Shown: in pieces, positions 8,600 through 17,059 of the stretch | How positions within the stretch are numbered: position 1 is the first letter of the stretch | Layout: every line of letters starts with the position of its first letter | Source of the DNA: Rhizomicrobium electricum | GTDB taxonomy: Bacteria; Pseudomonadota; Alphaproteobacteria; Micropepsales; Micropepsaceae | NCBI RefSeq assembly: GCF_011762045.1 | Contig: NZ_JAASQS010000008.1 | Span: 124,001 to 188,000, forward strand | Reading direction: 5' to 3' | Length of the DNA stretch: 64,000 nt | Position numbers and translations under genes: made by a program | Notes under the pieces: model-generated | What the model was told of the DNA's origin: nothing | The model's input: only the letters and a program-made list of their open reading frames with translations | Database searches by the model: none

Positions 8600-9682
8600 A
8601 TGAATTTGAAATCGACCCTCGCCATCGCCGGTGCGCTGGCGCTTCTGGCCGCGCCGGGCCTTGCCGCGCCGAAGGCCAAGCCCGCGCCGGCGCCGGTGGC
8701 GGCCCCTGCCGCGCCGGTCCGGCCTGCGGCGATCCAATCCGGCTTTGCCGGCATGGATGCCTTCGTGCAGGTCGGCCAGATGGGGCCGGGCGTCAACGTG
8801 CTGTCGGAAGATCCCGGCTGGACCGACGCGTCCAAGGCGCGCTTCAAGCCTGAACTGTTCGCCAAGATCAAGGCGGCCGGGTTCGGCCATGTCCGCATCG
8901 TGCTCAACGCGATGGGCCATATGGACGACTATTTCGTGCTCGAGACCGGCTATCTCAACCGCCTCGACACGATGGTCAATGCCGCGCTCGATGCCGGGCT
9001 GACGGTCATTCTTGACGAGCATGATTTCAATTACTGCGCCGTCGATACCTGGGGCTGCCGCCAGAAGCTGAACGCGTTCTGGGCGCAAGTGGCGCCGCGT
9101 TACAAGGATGCGCCGGCACGCCTCATCTTCGAAGTCATGAACGAGCCGCATCAGGACTTCACGCCCGAGATGTGGAACGACCAGATCAAGCAGACCCTGC
9201 CGATCATCCGCGCCTCCAATCCGGTGCGCAATGTCATCATCGGACCCGGCCAGTGGAACGGCCTCGGATATCTCGACAAGCTCGTTCTGCCGATCACCGA
9301 CCGCCACATCATCGTGACCTATCACTATTATTCGCCGATGGAGTTCACCCATCAGGGCTCGCCTTGGGTGTCGCAATACAAGCTGAACGGCCAGACCTGG
9401 GGATCCGAGGCGGACTTCGCGCTCCTCAACAAGGACTTCGATATCGTCAAGGCCTGGAGCGACAAGTGGAACCGTCCGATCCTGCTCGGCGAGTTCGGCG
9501 CTTATGAAACCGCACCGATGGAAAGCCGCCTCAAATACACGTCGGCGGTGGCGCGGGCGGCCGAGAAGCGCGGCTTTGCCTGGGCCTATTGGCAGTTCGA
9601 CAAGGACTTCATCGTCTACGACATCGCCAACGACAAATGGGTCGAGCCGATCCTGAACGCGCTCATTCCGCCGAAGCCGTAA
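8600..9682 (+). CDS. Secreted GH5 family glycoside hydrolase (copy 3)
   Basis: 360-residue third paralogue. The ATG at 8600 follows CTGGAGGACGCCCC and gives a signal peptide (LALLAAPGLAAP). A Pro/Ala-rich linker (about residues 23-45) absent from the other copies precedes the catalytic barrel. Acid/base is Glu182 (MNEPHQ) and nucleophile Glu298 (LGEFGAY). It has GPGVNVLSEDPGW where the others have GVNVLGYDP. It lies 14 bases after copy 2 and is followed by a rho-independent terminator, so it closes the operon. The extended N-terminus could be a spacer that holds the enzyme away from the cell surface or a partner (inference). Confidence 0.92.
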   Translation: MNLKSTLAIAGALALLAAPGLAAPKAKPAPAPVAAPAAPVRPAAIQSGFAGMDAFVQVGQMGPGVNVLSEDPGWTDASKARFKPELFAKIKAAGFGHVRIVLNAMGHMDDYFVLETGYLNRLDTMVNAALDAGLTVILDEHDFNYCAVDTWGCRQKLNAFWAQVAPRYKDAPARLIFEVMNEPHQDFTPEMWNDQIKQTLPIIRASNPVRNVIIGPGQWNGLGYLDKLVLPITDRHIIVTYHYYSPMEFTHQGSPWVSQYKLNGQTWGSEADFALLNKDFDIVKAWSDKWNRPILLGEFGAYETAPMESRLKYTSAVARAAEKRGFAWAYWQFDKDFIVYDIANDKWVEPILNALIPPKP

Positions 9683-9707
9683 TCCGGATCTGTCGGCACG
9701 TAACCAA

Positions 9708-9737
9708 AGGCGCGGGAGGCAACTCTCGCGCCTTTTT
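9708..9737 (+). terminator. Rho-independent terminator after the GH5 operon
   Basis: GGCGCGGGAG, a 3-base loop region, then CTCTCGCGCC followed by TTTTT. One stem position is imperfect. It ends at the stop of the convergent TSUP gene. Confidence 0.75.
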
Positions 9738-10525
9738 CAGTGCAGCCCCAGCGCCTTCGCCCACGCCGCCAGGGTTCCGTTCTGCCACAGCAGGCGCGCG
9801 CTCATCGCCAGCGAGGTCACGATCAAGAGCGGCTTGATCAGGCCGGTGCCGTGCTTCAGCACCAGCCGGGCACCGATCGCGCCGCCGCTGACCATGCCGC
9901 AGGCCATCACGATGGCGACGATCCAGACGATGTGGCCGGTGAACAGGAAGAAGATCAGCGCGCCGAGATTGCTCATGAAGTTGTAGAGCTTGGCCTGCAT
10001 CGTCGCAGAATCGAGCGCCAGACCGGCCAGCCCCACCATGCTCATCGCGAAGAACGTGCCGGTGCCGGGGCCGAAGAAGCCGTCGTAGAAGGCGATCAGC
10101 GGCACCACGCTCACGGCGAACATCGAGAACTTCATCCGGGCCGCGCCCGGTTCTTTGCCGAGATCGTCGCTCAATAGCAGCCAGCCGCAGATCGCGATCA
10201 GGAAGAACGGTACGAGACTGCGCAGTACGCCGGGGTTGATGAAGGTCAGGCTGGCGGCGCCGCACGCCGATGCGAGCATGGCGAGGAGCGCCGGCTTCCA
10301 CAGCTTCAGAACCGGCAGGCGGCCGCTTTTCCAGAAATGCCGAGCAGCGCTAAGTGGCGAGAAGATCGCCTGGAACTTGTTGGTGGCAAGCGCTGTCACC
10401 GGCGGCAGGCCGGTCGCCATCAGGCCGGGAATGGTGAGCAAACCGCCGCCGCCCGCCATGGCGTCGATGGTGCCGGCGACGAGCGCCAGGACGAACAGAC
10501 CGAAAAGCTGAAGGGGATCGAACAT
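9737..10525 (-). CDS. TSUP (TauE/SafE, YfcA-like) membrane transporter
   Basis: 262-residue, highly hydrophobic protein with about eight predicted membrane helices and the family N-terminal signature AGTIDAMAGGGG followed by PGL. TSUP proteins are permeases linked to export or uptake of sulfite, sulfonates or other organic anions. The second half repeats the first (a glycine-rich FGPGTGTFF motif near residue 155), as expected for the two-repeat TSUP fold. It faces the GH5 operon tail to tail. The substrate cannot be read from the sequence and the neighbours give no sulfur-metabolism context. Confidence 0.85.
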   Translation of the reverse strand: MFDPLQLFGLFVLALVAGTIDAMAGGGGLLTIPGLMATGLPPVTALATNKFQAIFSPLSAARHFWKSGRLPVLKLWKPALLAMLASACGAASLTFINPGVLRSLVPFFLIAICGWLLLSDDLGKEPGAARMKFSMFAVSVVPLIAFYDGFFGPGTGTFFAMSMVGLAGLALDSATMQAKLYNFMSNLGALIFFLFTGHIVWIVAIVMACGMVSGGAIGARLVLKHGTGLIKPLLIVTSLAMSARLLWQNGTLAAWAKALGLH

Positions 10526-10676
10526 TACGCCATCACTCGCGGCAGGCCCGGTTCCATATTCGGCCCCGTCCCAGCCCGCAAGGCCTCGCGCATCTGTGAT
10601 GGCTTTGATGCCGTTAATAGCGGCAGAACCAGCGTTGTGGTGCTACGACTTTTGTCTACCTATGGGGGAGGGCATC

Positions 10677-11234
10677 ATGAATCGCAAAGAATTCTTCGCT
10701 GCCTCGGCCAAGGCCGGACTTGGCTGCTGCGCATTGGCCGTCATGGGCCGTGCGGCCGCTGCCAGCGATGCCGATTGCGCCGCCGCGGCCCAGGAAAAGG
10801 AATTCGTGACCAATTGGCTCACCGATCTGTTTGAGGCCATGGAGACCGGCCTCGATGAGGAAACCAAGGTCAAGCTGATGGCCGCGTGCGGCAAAGGCTG
10901 CTTCCTGCGGCATTCCTTCAAGACCGATATCGCACGCGACGGCAAAGGCGACATCGACAAGCTCTTGAAGGCCTACACGCGCAGCTTCGAAGTCTGGCGC
11001 CAGGGCGATCTCGTCCACGTGCGTTTCGGGCCTGAGGTGCGCAAGTGCTTCTGCCCGGTCTCCCAGTACCACCCGCGGCACAAGCACGACATGCACTGCG
11101 AATGCTCCCGCGCCACGCATCAGGCCATTTTCGAGACTGCGCTGGGGCGGCCGGTAAAGGTCGAGATCCTGGAATCGGTGCGGCGCGGCTACAAGACCTG
11201 CCACTTCCTCGCCCATGTGGGCGAACAGGCCTAA
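10677..11234 (+). CDS. Exported Cys-rich protein of unknown function (DUF6144-like)
   Basis: 185 residues starting MNRKEFFAASAKAGLGCCAL. This resembles a signal or anchor with a RKEFF stretch reminiscent of Tat substrates, though twin arginine is absent. Many Cys and His residues follow: CGKGC near 66-70, KCFC near 122-125, CEC near 140, and a final CHFLAH. The spacing suggests metal or cluster binding. It resembles small proteins annotated DUF6144 or grouped with L-2-amino-thiazoline-4-carboxylate hydrolase-like folds, but I am unsure. The ATG at 10677 has GGGGGAGGG upstream; an in-frame start at 10596 is less likely. It appears monocistronic. Confidence 0.7.
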   Translation: MNRKEFFAASAKAGLGCCALAVMGRAAAASDADCAAAAQEKEFVTNWLTDLFEAMETGLDEETKVKLMAACGKGCFLRHSFKTDIARDGKGDIDKLLKAYTRSFEVWRQGDLVHVRFGPEVRKCFCPVSQYHPRHKHDMHCECSRATHQAIFETALGRPVKVEILESVRRGYKTCHFLAHVGEQA

Positions 11235-11246
11235 AACAAAAGGACT

Positions 11247-12521
11247 TTAGCGGTTCGCTACCGGACTGTGGGCTTCGCTGGCGATGCGCGTGAGCAGATC
11301 CTGGGTGGGATAGCCATCGGCGGGCAGATTGTGTGCCTTTTGCCAGCCGCGTACGGCGGCGCGCGATTTGGCGCCGATCATTCCGTCGGCCTTGCCGATA
11401 TCGAAACCGAGCGTGCTGAGTGAGGTTTGCAGCGCCAGCCGTTCGTCGCGATTGAGCGGCGCGAGGCCCCGCGGCCAGGTCGCGATCACCGCCGGCGCGC
11501 CTTTCAACTGGTCGGCCAGAAGGCACACCGCCAGTGCATACGAGGCGGCATTGTTGTAGCGCAGGATGACCTTGAAATTGGGAAACACCAGGAACGCCGG
11601 ACCATAAGCGCCGGCGGGAAGATAGAGGCTGGCGGGCTGATCGGCGGCTTCCAACTCGCCGCCCTGGATCGTCTTGACGCCCAGTTTCTTCCACGCCGCC
11701 ACCGGCTTGACGATATCGAGATCGGCGTTCTCGTAGGCAAACCCTGCGGGCAGCGCCACTTCAGTGCCCCACGGCTTACCATCGACCCAGCCGGCACTGC
11801 GGATGACATTGGCGGTGGAGGCGAGCGCATCGCCGGGGCTGTTCCACAAATCGATGCGGCCGTCGCCGTCGCCGTCGACGGCTTGGGCGAGGAAGGTGGT
11901 GGGCACGAACTGGGTCTGGCCGAAAGCGCCGGCCCAGGAACTCGTCATTGTCTCGGGAGCATAGCCTTCGCGCTGCATCATCTTGAGCGCAGCGAGAAGC
12001 TGGGGCCGGGCGTAGTCCATGCGGGGGCCGTCGTAGGCGAGCGTCGCCAGCGCCTCGAACATGTTGTAGCGGCCCATGCTGCCGCGGCCGTAGTCGCTCT
12101 CGTTGCCCCAGATCGCCACCAGGATTTCCGGCGGCACATGGAAGCGGGCCGTCACGGCGGCGAGGATATCGGCATCGCCGACCAGAAGCGCACGCCCGTT
12201 GGTGATCCGCTCGGCCGAGACCGCGTTGTCGAGGTACTGCCAGATCGGGGTGACGAATTCCGGCTGATTGAGATTGTGATCGGAAATCCGCTGGTTGCGG
12301 CGGATGATCCGGGTGGCGTTGTCGTAGGTCTCCGGCGTGATTCCGGCGGCAAGCGCCTGGCTGCGGAAATCGGTCAGGAAGGCGGTGAAGGCGGCGTCCT
12401 CGGCCTCCATGGCCGCCAGCGGCGAAGGAGACGGCACCGGAACGCTGGAGTCCGCGCCATAGGCTGCGGCAACCAGCATCAGGCTGAACAGCCAGGCCAG
12501 AAACAGAACAATTCCACGCAC
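11247..12521 (-). CDS. Lytic murein transglycosylase, MltB-like, with C-terminal peptidoglycan-binding domain
   Basis: Cleaves the glycan strands of peptidoglycan with 1,6-anhydro formation in the periplasm. Numbering from the GTG at 12521, residues 1-22 form a signal peptide. The SLT_2 (MltB) domain spans about 40-340, with catalytic Glu141 in IWGNESDYG and the motifs YDGPRMDYAR and SWAGAFGQTQF. A PG_binding_1 domain follows (about 360-420, DGMIGAKSRAAV). It lacks a lipobox, so it is soluble rather than lipid-anchored. The start is uncertain: an in-frame GTG at 12554 would lengthen the N-terminus by 11 residues. It converges on the DUF6144-like gene. Confidence 0.92.
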   Translation of the reverse strand: MRGIVLFLAWLFSLMLVAAAYGADSSVPVPSPSPLAAMEAEDAAFTAFLTDFRSQALAAGITPETYDNATRIIRRNQRISDHNLNQPEFVTPIWQYLDNAVSAERITNGRALLVGDADILAAVTARFHVPPEILVAIWGNESDYGRGSMGRYNMFEALATLAYDGPRMDYARPQLLAALKMMQREGYAPETMTSSWAGAFGQTQFVPTTFLAQAVDGDGDGRIDLWNSPGDALASTANVIRSAGWVDGKPWGTEVALPAGFAYENADLDIVKPVAAWKKLGVKTIQGGELEAADQPASLYLPAGAYGPAFLVFPNFKVILRYNNAASYALAVCLLADQLKGAPAVIATWPRGLAPLNRDERLALQTSLSTLGFDIGKADGMIGAKSRAAVRGWQKAHNLPADGYPTQDLLTRIASEAHSPVANR

Positions 12522-12611
12522 TTTTATTGCGCCCCCAAGCTCAATTCGGCACACTCCGCTGGAGCTTCTTTACCATGCTCCTCGCGACCATTTGCGACGG
12601 AATCCGCACAG

Positions 12612-12640
12612 TTGACACCCTTATTCCCGCCGACTAGAAC
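12612..12640 (+). promoter_or_regulatory. Sigma-70 promoter of rpmJ
   Basis: TTGACA (12612-12617), a 17-base spacer, then TAGAAC (12635-12640), near the housekeeping consensus. It lies about 55 bases before the rpmJ start, in the divergent gap shared with the transglycosylase gene. Confidence 0.65.
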
Positions 12641-12694
12641 CGCGCCTCCTCGGCGGGGCCAATCCGCAGTTTCCGAAGTTTCAAAAGGCGTGCC

Positions 12695-12820
12695 ATGAAG
12701 ATCCGCAACTCGCTCCGCTCGCTCAAGAAGCGCGACAAGGACTGTCGCGTGATCCGCCGCCGCGGTCGCACCTACGTCATCAATAAGAAGAACCCCCGTT
12801 TCAAGGCGCGCCAGGGTTAA
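12695..12820 (+). CDS. rpmJ: 50S ribosomal protein L36
   Basis: 41 residues, [17 protein letters not shown] at the start and NPRFKARQG at the end, matching the longer L36 form of alphaproteobacteria. The first half has only one Cys, so this is the zinc-free type that lacks the four-ligand ribbon. L36 joins the large subunit late in assembly near helices 91-97 of 23S rRNA. As usual in this class the gene stands alone, away from the main ribosomal protein operons, with its own strong promoter. The coordinates come from direct translation of this stretch. Confidence 0.95.
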   Translation: MKIRNSLRSLKKRDKDCRVIRRRGRTYVINKKNPRFKARQG

Positions 12821-12884
12821 TTCCAGGCCACAAAGCGGTCATTCGCACTACCCGGCCACCCGCCGTGTGGTTTACGCTTGCGCC

Positions 12885-13430
12885 ATGCGGACGTTCCTTT
12901 CAGCGCTGATGTTGCTGCTGCCTCTCGCCGGGGCGGTGGCCGCACCGCCGGTCCAACCTGTGGACAGGCTGTTCTCCCAGCTCAAGCAGGCCGAACGCCC
13001 GGAAGACGCCAAGCCGCTCGAGTCTCAGATTCTGGCGAGTTTCCTGCGCTCCGGCAGTCCCTCGATCGACGTTCTGATGACACGGGCCGAAGCCGCGCAG
13101 GCGACCGGCAAGAAAGACGTCGCCCGCCACCTTCTCGATGAAATCGTCGTCATAGCCCCTCGCTTCGCCGAGGGCTGGCATCGCCGCGGTTTGCTGCAGC
13201 AGGATGCGGGCGATGCCGCGGCCGCCATGGTGTCGCTGCAGAAGGCGGTGGAGCTCAATCCCCGCCATTTCGAAGCCATGACCCAGCTCGGCGAGATGCT
13301 GGAGGAATTCGGCCAGAAAGAAGAGGCGCTGAAGCTCTATCGCCGCGCCATCGCCCTCGATCCCCAGTTCGAAGGTCTCCAGCGCCATATCGACGGTTTG
13401 TCGCGGGCGGTCGAAGGGCAGGGGATCTAA
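12885..13430 (+). CDS. Exported TPR-repeat protein
   Basis: 181 residues with a signal peptide (LMLLLPLAGAVAAPP) and two to three tetratricopeptide repeats in the second half (about 85-170, with GWHRRGLLQQDAGD and ALKLYRRAIALDP). TPR arrays bind partner proteins, so this is likely a periplasmic adaptor. The start at 12885 (ATG) is preferred over the GTG at 12867 since it begins right before the hydrophobic core. The gene follows rpmJ by 64 bases on the same strand and could share its transcript. No specific function can be named. Confidence 0.8.
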   Translation: MRTFLSALMLLLPLAGAVAAPPVQPVDRLFSQLKQAERPEDAKPLESQILASFLRSGSPSIDVLMTRAEAAQATGKKDVARHLLDEIVVIAPRFAEGWHRRGLLQQDAGDAAAAMVSLQKAVELNPRHFEAMTQLGEMLEEFGQKEEALKLYRRAIALDPQFEGLQRHIDGLSRAVEGQGI

Positions 13431-13535
13431 GCGTCGCCCACCGCCCGGCTGTGCACGCTCTTGATTTTCATTAATTAAATAGTGAATGATGCGAAGGCGG
13501 CACGGCCCACCGCGCTTTGCTTTCGGAGATCTGCC

Positions 13536-14300
13536 ATGACCCTTCCGCCGCTTCCCACTTTCCGGCTCGACGGCAAGACGGCGCTCGTTACCGGCGCCGG
13601 ACGCGGAATCGGAGCGGCGGCGGCCGCGCTTTTCGCCCAGGCAGGTGCTGCGGTCACGCTGTGCGCCCGCACCGGCAGTGAAGTCGAAGCGGTCGCAGCC
13701 GAAATTCGCACGGCCGGATTTCAAGCCGACGCCTTCGCGCTCGACGTCAAAGATATCGCGGCCGTGCAGCGCGAAATCGCCGCGCGCGGGCCGTTCGACG
13801 TTCTTCTCAACAACGCCGGCATGAACCGCATCCGCAGCATCACCGAGATTACCGAGGACGACTATGACGCGGTGCTCGATCTCAATTTGAAATCGGCGCT
13901 GTTCGTGGCGCAGGCGGTGGCGAAAGGGCTGCTGGAGGCAAAAAAGCCCGGATCGATCATCAACGTATCGTCGCAGATGGGCCATACCGGATTGGGCGGC
14001 CGCTGTCTGTACGCCTCGTCGAAATGGGGACTCGAAGGGCTGACGCGGTGCATGGCGATCGATCTGGCGCCGCACGGTATTCGCGTCAACACCATTTGCC
14101 CGACCTTCATCGATACCGCGCTGACGCGTCCGATTCTGGACACGCCCGGCTTCCGCGATTTCGTGCTCGGCCGCATCAAGATCGGCCGCCTCGGACGCAT
14201 GGACGAGTTGAGCGGCGCCCTGCTGCTGCTGGCGTCCGACGCGTCCACGCTGATGACCGGATCATCGCTGATGGTCGACGGCGGCTGGCTGGCAGGCTGA
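13536..14300 (+). CDS. Short-chain dehydrogenase/reductase (SDR), classical type
   Basis: 254 residues with a Rossmann fold: cofactor loop TGAGRGIG (19-26), NNAG near 92-95, catalytic Ser145 or Ser146, Tyr159 and Lys163 (YASSK). It oxidises or reduces an alcohol/carbonyl pair with NAD(P). The arginine after the glycine motif (GRGIG) is compatible with NADP(H). Overall it resembles gluconate 5-dehydrogenase or 3-oxoacyl-reductase-like SDRs, but the substrate cannot be fixed. The ATG at 13536 is chosen for the GGAG eight bases upstream. The 105-base gap before it holds an AT-rich stretch (TTAATTAAATAG) that may be its promoter. Confidence 0.9.
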   Translation: MTLPPLPTFRLDGKTALVTGAGRGIGAAAAALFAQAGAAVTLCARTGSEVEAVAAEIRTAGFQADAFALDVKDIAAVQREIAARGPFDVLLNNAGMNRIRSITEITEDDYDAVLDLNLKSALFVAQAVAKGLLEAKKPGSIINVSSQMGHTGLGGRCLYASSKWGLEGLTRCMAIDLAPHGIRVNTICPTFIDTALTRPILDTPGFRDFVLGRIKIGRLGRMDELSGALLLLASDASTLMTGSSLMVDGGWLAG

Positions 14301-14311
14301 CGCGGAGAGGC

Positions 14312-14971
14312 CTACACCGGCCGGCGCCCGAGACCGGCGAGGTAAAGGCTGGCGGCTCCGGAAATGATCGCCAGCGCGACGATGCCGACGGCGATCCAAA
14401 GGCTGCGTTCGGCTTCGCGGATCATGTCGGCGTGTTCGACGAAGCGCTTGTGGCGTTCGTGCTCCAACAGCACCCACAGGCGGACCCGAAGTTCGGTGGT
14501 GAGGTTCTGCTCCGCCGTAGCAACGGGCGACCGGTCGACTTCGTCCAGATGCGCGACGAGATACCGGAAACGTTGCTGGCGCACCGCCAGACGGTCCGCA
14601 ATCACCCGATACATCTGCGTGGCCGCCGGATCGCCGGCAACCGAACGGCCGAGCTTCTTCATGGCCGCGTCGATTTCGCCGCAAATACAGGCGTTGCGGG
14701 CCGGAAAGCTCGGATTTGGACGGATGACTTCACCCTTCAGCAGGCGGTCCGAATCGAGCAGCCGGGATTCTACGGTGGTGATCTCGAGCAGTGTGTTTCC
14801 GGTCGCCTCGGCGTCAAGCCGGCTGACCCTCAGGCCCGATACCGAAAAGCTCATCAGAACCAGGGCGCCGATCATCAGCACGGCCGTGGCGGTGAAGATC
14901 TGGACGGCGAGCGAATGCAATCCGCCGTGAACGGTCGAGTCCGACAATCGCTGTTTCCATGACCTTTGCAT
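14312..14971 (-). CDS. Two-helix membrane protein with periplasmic sensor-like helical domain
   Basis: 219 residues. A membrane helix at about 23-45 and another at about 192-213 enclose a mostly helical periplasmic domain of roughly 145 residues, containing a close Cys pair (NACICGE). This layout matches four-helix-bundle sensor domains of chemoreceptors and histidine kinases (CHASE3-like), but no HAMP, kinase, GGDEF or methyl-accepting region follows. It may signal through a partner or be a truncated sensor. An in-frame GTG at 14974 is an alternative start. It converges on the SDR gene. Confidence 0.6.
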   Translation of the reverse strand: MQRSWKQRLSDSTVHGGLHSLAVQIFTATAVLMIGALVLMSFSVSGLRVSRLDAEATGNTLLEITTVESRLLDSDRLLKGEVIRPNPSFPARNACICGEIDAAMKKLGRSVAGDPAATQMYRVIADRLAVRQQRFRYLVAHLDEVDRSPVATAEQNLTTELRVRLWVLLEHERHKRFVEHADMIREAERSLWIAVGIVALAIISGAASLYLAGLGRRPV

Positions 14972-15061
14972 CACGGCCCCCCGCGAGACCGGTCACAAAT
15001 GTAATCACGTAGCGTTAACAATATATACCAATTGCCGCAGAGGACTTGGTTTGATCGGCCC

Positions 15062-15096
15062 AAACAAAAAGGGAGCAGCGGATCCGCTGCTCCCCT
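15062..15096 (-). terminator. Rho-independent terminator of pyk
   Basis: A perfect 24-base palindrome (GGGAGCAGCGGA and its complement, 15071-15094). Read on the minus strand it is followed by TTTTTGTTT. It lies about 25 bases past the pyk stop. Confidence 0.85.
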
Positions 15097-15118
15097 TGTT
15101 TATTAAGATCCGCTGCGG

Positions 15119-16549
15119 TCAGAGCGACTTCTGCGGACCGACGAAAGCGACGCGCAGCATGTTGGTGGCGCCCGGCGTGCGCAGCGGCACGCCCGCCGTC
15201 ACGACGATACGCTCGCCCGGCTTGGCGAAGCCTTCGAGGAAGGCAAAGCGCGCGGCGCGATCGACCATGTCGTCGAGGTCCTGGGCATCTTCGGTGTAGA
15301 TGCAATGCAGGCCCCAGACGAGCGACAGGCGGCGCGAGACTTCGAGTTGCGGCGTCAACGCGATGATCGGCGCATCCGAGCGTTCGCGCGCGGCGCGAAG
15401 CGCGGTCGAACCGGACTTGGTCCAGCACACCACGGCGCGGGCGTGAATGGTGCTCGTCACCTCGTGAACCGCCGCCATGATCGCATCCGGGGTCGTCGAC
15501 TCCGGCTCGTTGCGCTGGCTGTTCATGATCGGGATGTACTGCGGATCGCCTTCCACGGTCATGGCGATCTTGTCCATCATCGACACCGCTTCGACCGGAT
15601 AATCACCGGCGGCGCTTTCGGCCGACAGCATCACTGCATCGGCACCGTCGAACACGGCGTTGGCGACGTCGGTGACTTCGGCGCGGGTCGGCACCGGGGC
15701 GGTGATCATCGACTCCAGCATCTGGGTCGCCACTACCACGGGCTTGCCGGCCTTGCGGGCCATCTTGGTGATCAGCTTCTGCTTGCCGGGAACTTCCTGC
15801 ACCGGCAGTTCGACGCCGAGATCGCCGCGCGCCACCATGATGGCGTCGGAGAGATCGAGGATTTCCGGCAGCCAGTCGATGGCGCGGGGCTTCTCGATCT
15901 TGGCGAGACAGCCGGCCTTGTTGCCGACGATCTTCTTGAGATCGGCCATGTCGTCGGGACGCTGCACGAAGCTGAGCGCGATCCAGTCGACGCCGAGCGC
16001 CAGCGCGGCATCGAGGTCGCTCCGGTCCTTCGGCGTCATCGCCGGGATCGGCAGCACCGTGTCGGGCAGGTTGATGCCCTTCTTGTTCTTGATGACGCCG
16101 CCGTTTTCGACGATCGCATCGGCCTCGTCCTTGCCGACATCCTCGATCTTGAGACGGACCTTGCCGTCGTCGATCAGGATCACTTCACCCGGCTGAATCG
16201 CCGCGAAGATCTCGGCATGGGGGATCGGAATGTCGTCGCCGCTCTCCACGCTCGGCTTGCGCACGAGATGGACCTTCTCGCCCTTGGCGAGGTCGCGTTC
16301 GCCGTTCGGCAGGGTGCCGAGGCGGATCTTGGGGCCCTGAAGGTCGGCGAGGATGGCGATCGGGCGGCCGACATTCTCTTCCAGCTCGCGAATGACGCGG
16401 ACCTTGTCCGCCAGCTCCGCATGGCTGTTGTGGCTCATGTTGATGCGGAAGACGTCCGCGCCCGCCTCGAACAACGCCCGTATCATTTCAGGCGTCGAGC
16501 TGGCCGGCCCGATAGTTGCGAGAATCTTGGTTTTCCGTCTGCGCCTCAT
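15119..16549 (-). CDS. pyk: Pyruvate kinase
   Basis: Catalyses phosphoenolpyruvate plus ADP to pyruvate plus ATP, the last step of glycolysis and of the Entner-Doudoroff route, in the cytoplasm. The 476 residues match the family length. Visible are RINMSHN (substrate loop), LADLQGPKIRLG, the B domain from about residue 70, the signature IMVARGDLGVELP with Lys in AKIEKPRAI, and MLSAESAAGDYPVEAV. The C-terminal allosteric domain is complete. It lies 15 bases after a DUF1036 gene and is probably co-transcribed with it; a strong terminator follows. Confidence 0.98.
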   Translation of the reverse strand: MRRRRKTKILATIGPASSTPEMIRALFEAGADVFRINMSHNSHAELADKVRVIRELEENVGRPIAILADLQGPKIRLGTLPNGERDLAKGEKVHLVRKPSVESGDDIPIPHAEIFAAIQPGEVILIDDGKVRLKIEDVGKDEADAIVENGGVIKNKKGINLPDTVLPIPAMTPKDRSDLDAALALGVDWIALSFVQRPDDMADLKKIVGNKAGCLAKIEKPRAIDWLPEILDLSDAIMVARGDLGVELPVQEVPGKQKLITKMARKAGKPVVVATQMLESMITAPVPTRAEVTDVANAVFDGADAVMLSAESAAGDYPVEAVSMMDKIAMTVEGDPQYIPIMNSQRNEPESTTPDAIMAAVHEVTSTIHARAVVCWTKSGSTALRAARERSDAPIIALTPQLEVSRRLSLVWGLHCIYTEDAQDLDDMVDRAARFAFLEGFAKPGERIVVTAGVPLRTPGATNMLRVAFVGPQKSL

Positions 16550-16564
16550 GTTCTCCGTATAGTC

Positions 16565-16966
16565 CTAGTTCGATAAAGATTGCTTCCAATTTGGGCTGTT
16601 GCCCGTGTCGACGGCAAAAAAACCTTTGCGGTCATAGCCGCGCAGAGCGCAGTTGCCCCGCCCGGTAATCGTGAACTTCGGCTGCGGCAGCGTGCAAAAA
16701 TAGGTGCTGCCGCTCCAGGTGCCCGACTCGCCGTCCGTTCCGTAGAGGTAGTAGTAGCGCGCATTGAGCCGGCCAGGGATGAGGGTCTCGCATTTTTGCG
16801 AAAGAATTGTCCACCAGCCTCGGCTCTCCCACTCCGTTCCGTTGTACTCGCCCAGCGCCACTTTGGCGGGCACGCTTGCCTTATTGCAGACCGTGAACTC
16901 GGCCGAGGCCGGCACGGTCGCCAGGGGCACCGTTAAAAGGAGAATCAGGGCAACAGAAAGGCGCAT
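16565..16966 (-). CDS. DUF1036 family exported protein
   Basis: 133 residues with a signal peptide (about 1-22, VPLATVPASAEF). The mature part has an aromatic-rich pattern (FTVCNKASVPAKVA, ESRGWWTI, YYYLYGT) with conserved Cys residues, typical of DUF1036. Function is unknown. In many alphaproteobacteria this gene neighbours pyk and a formylglutamate hydrolase, as here. It is upstream of pyk on the same transcript and divergent from the hydrolase across a 93-base gap that must hold both promoters. Confidence 0.88.
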   Translation of the reverse strand: MRLSVALILLLTVPLATVPASAEFTVCNKASVPAKVALGEYNGTEWESRGWWTILSQKCETLIPGRLNARYYYLYGTDGESGTWSGSTYFCTLPQPKFTITGRGNCALRGYDRKGFFAVDTGNSPNWKQSLSN

Positions 16967-17059
16967 GGCGCTGTCAGGATGTCGCGCAAAGCGGGGGGTT
17001 CGTCAACGCCGGAACAAGTCCTTGCTCAATAAAGCCCTCCCGGCAATGATGACCATTCT

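Noticed and set aside
10389..10400. Third LacI-like AAGCGCTGTCAC site
   Set aside because: It lies inside the TSUP coding region and is only half palindromic, so chance is likely.
15009..15030. CtrA site at GTTAAC before the two-helix membrane protein
   Set aside because: Only one TTAA half; the second half at the seven-base distance is absent.
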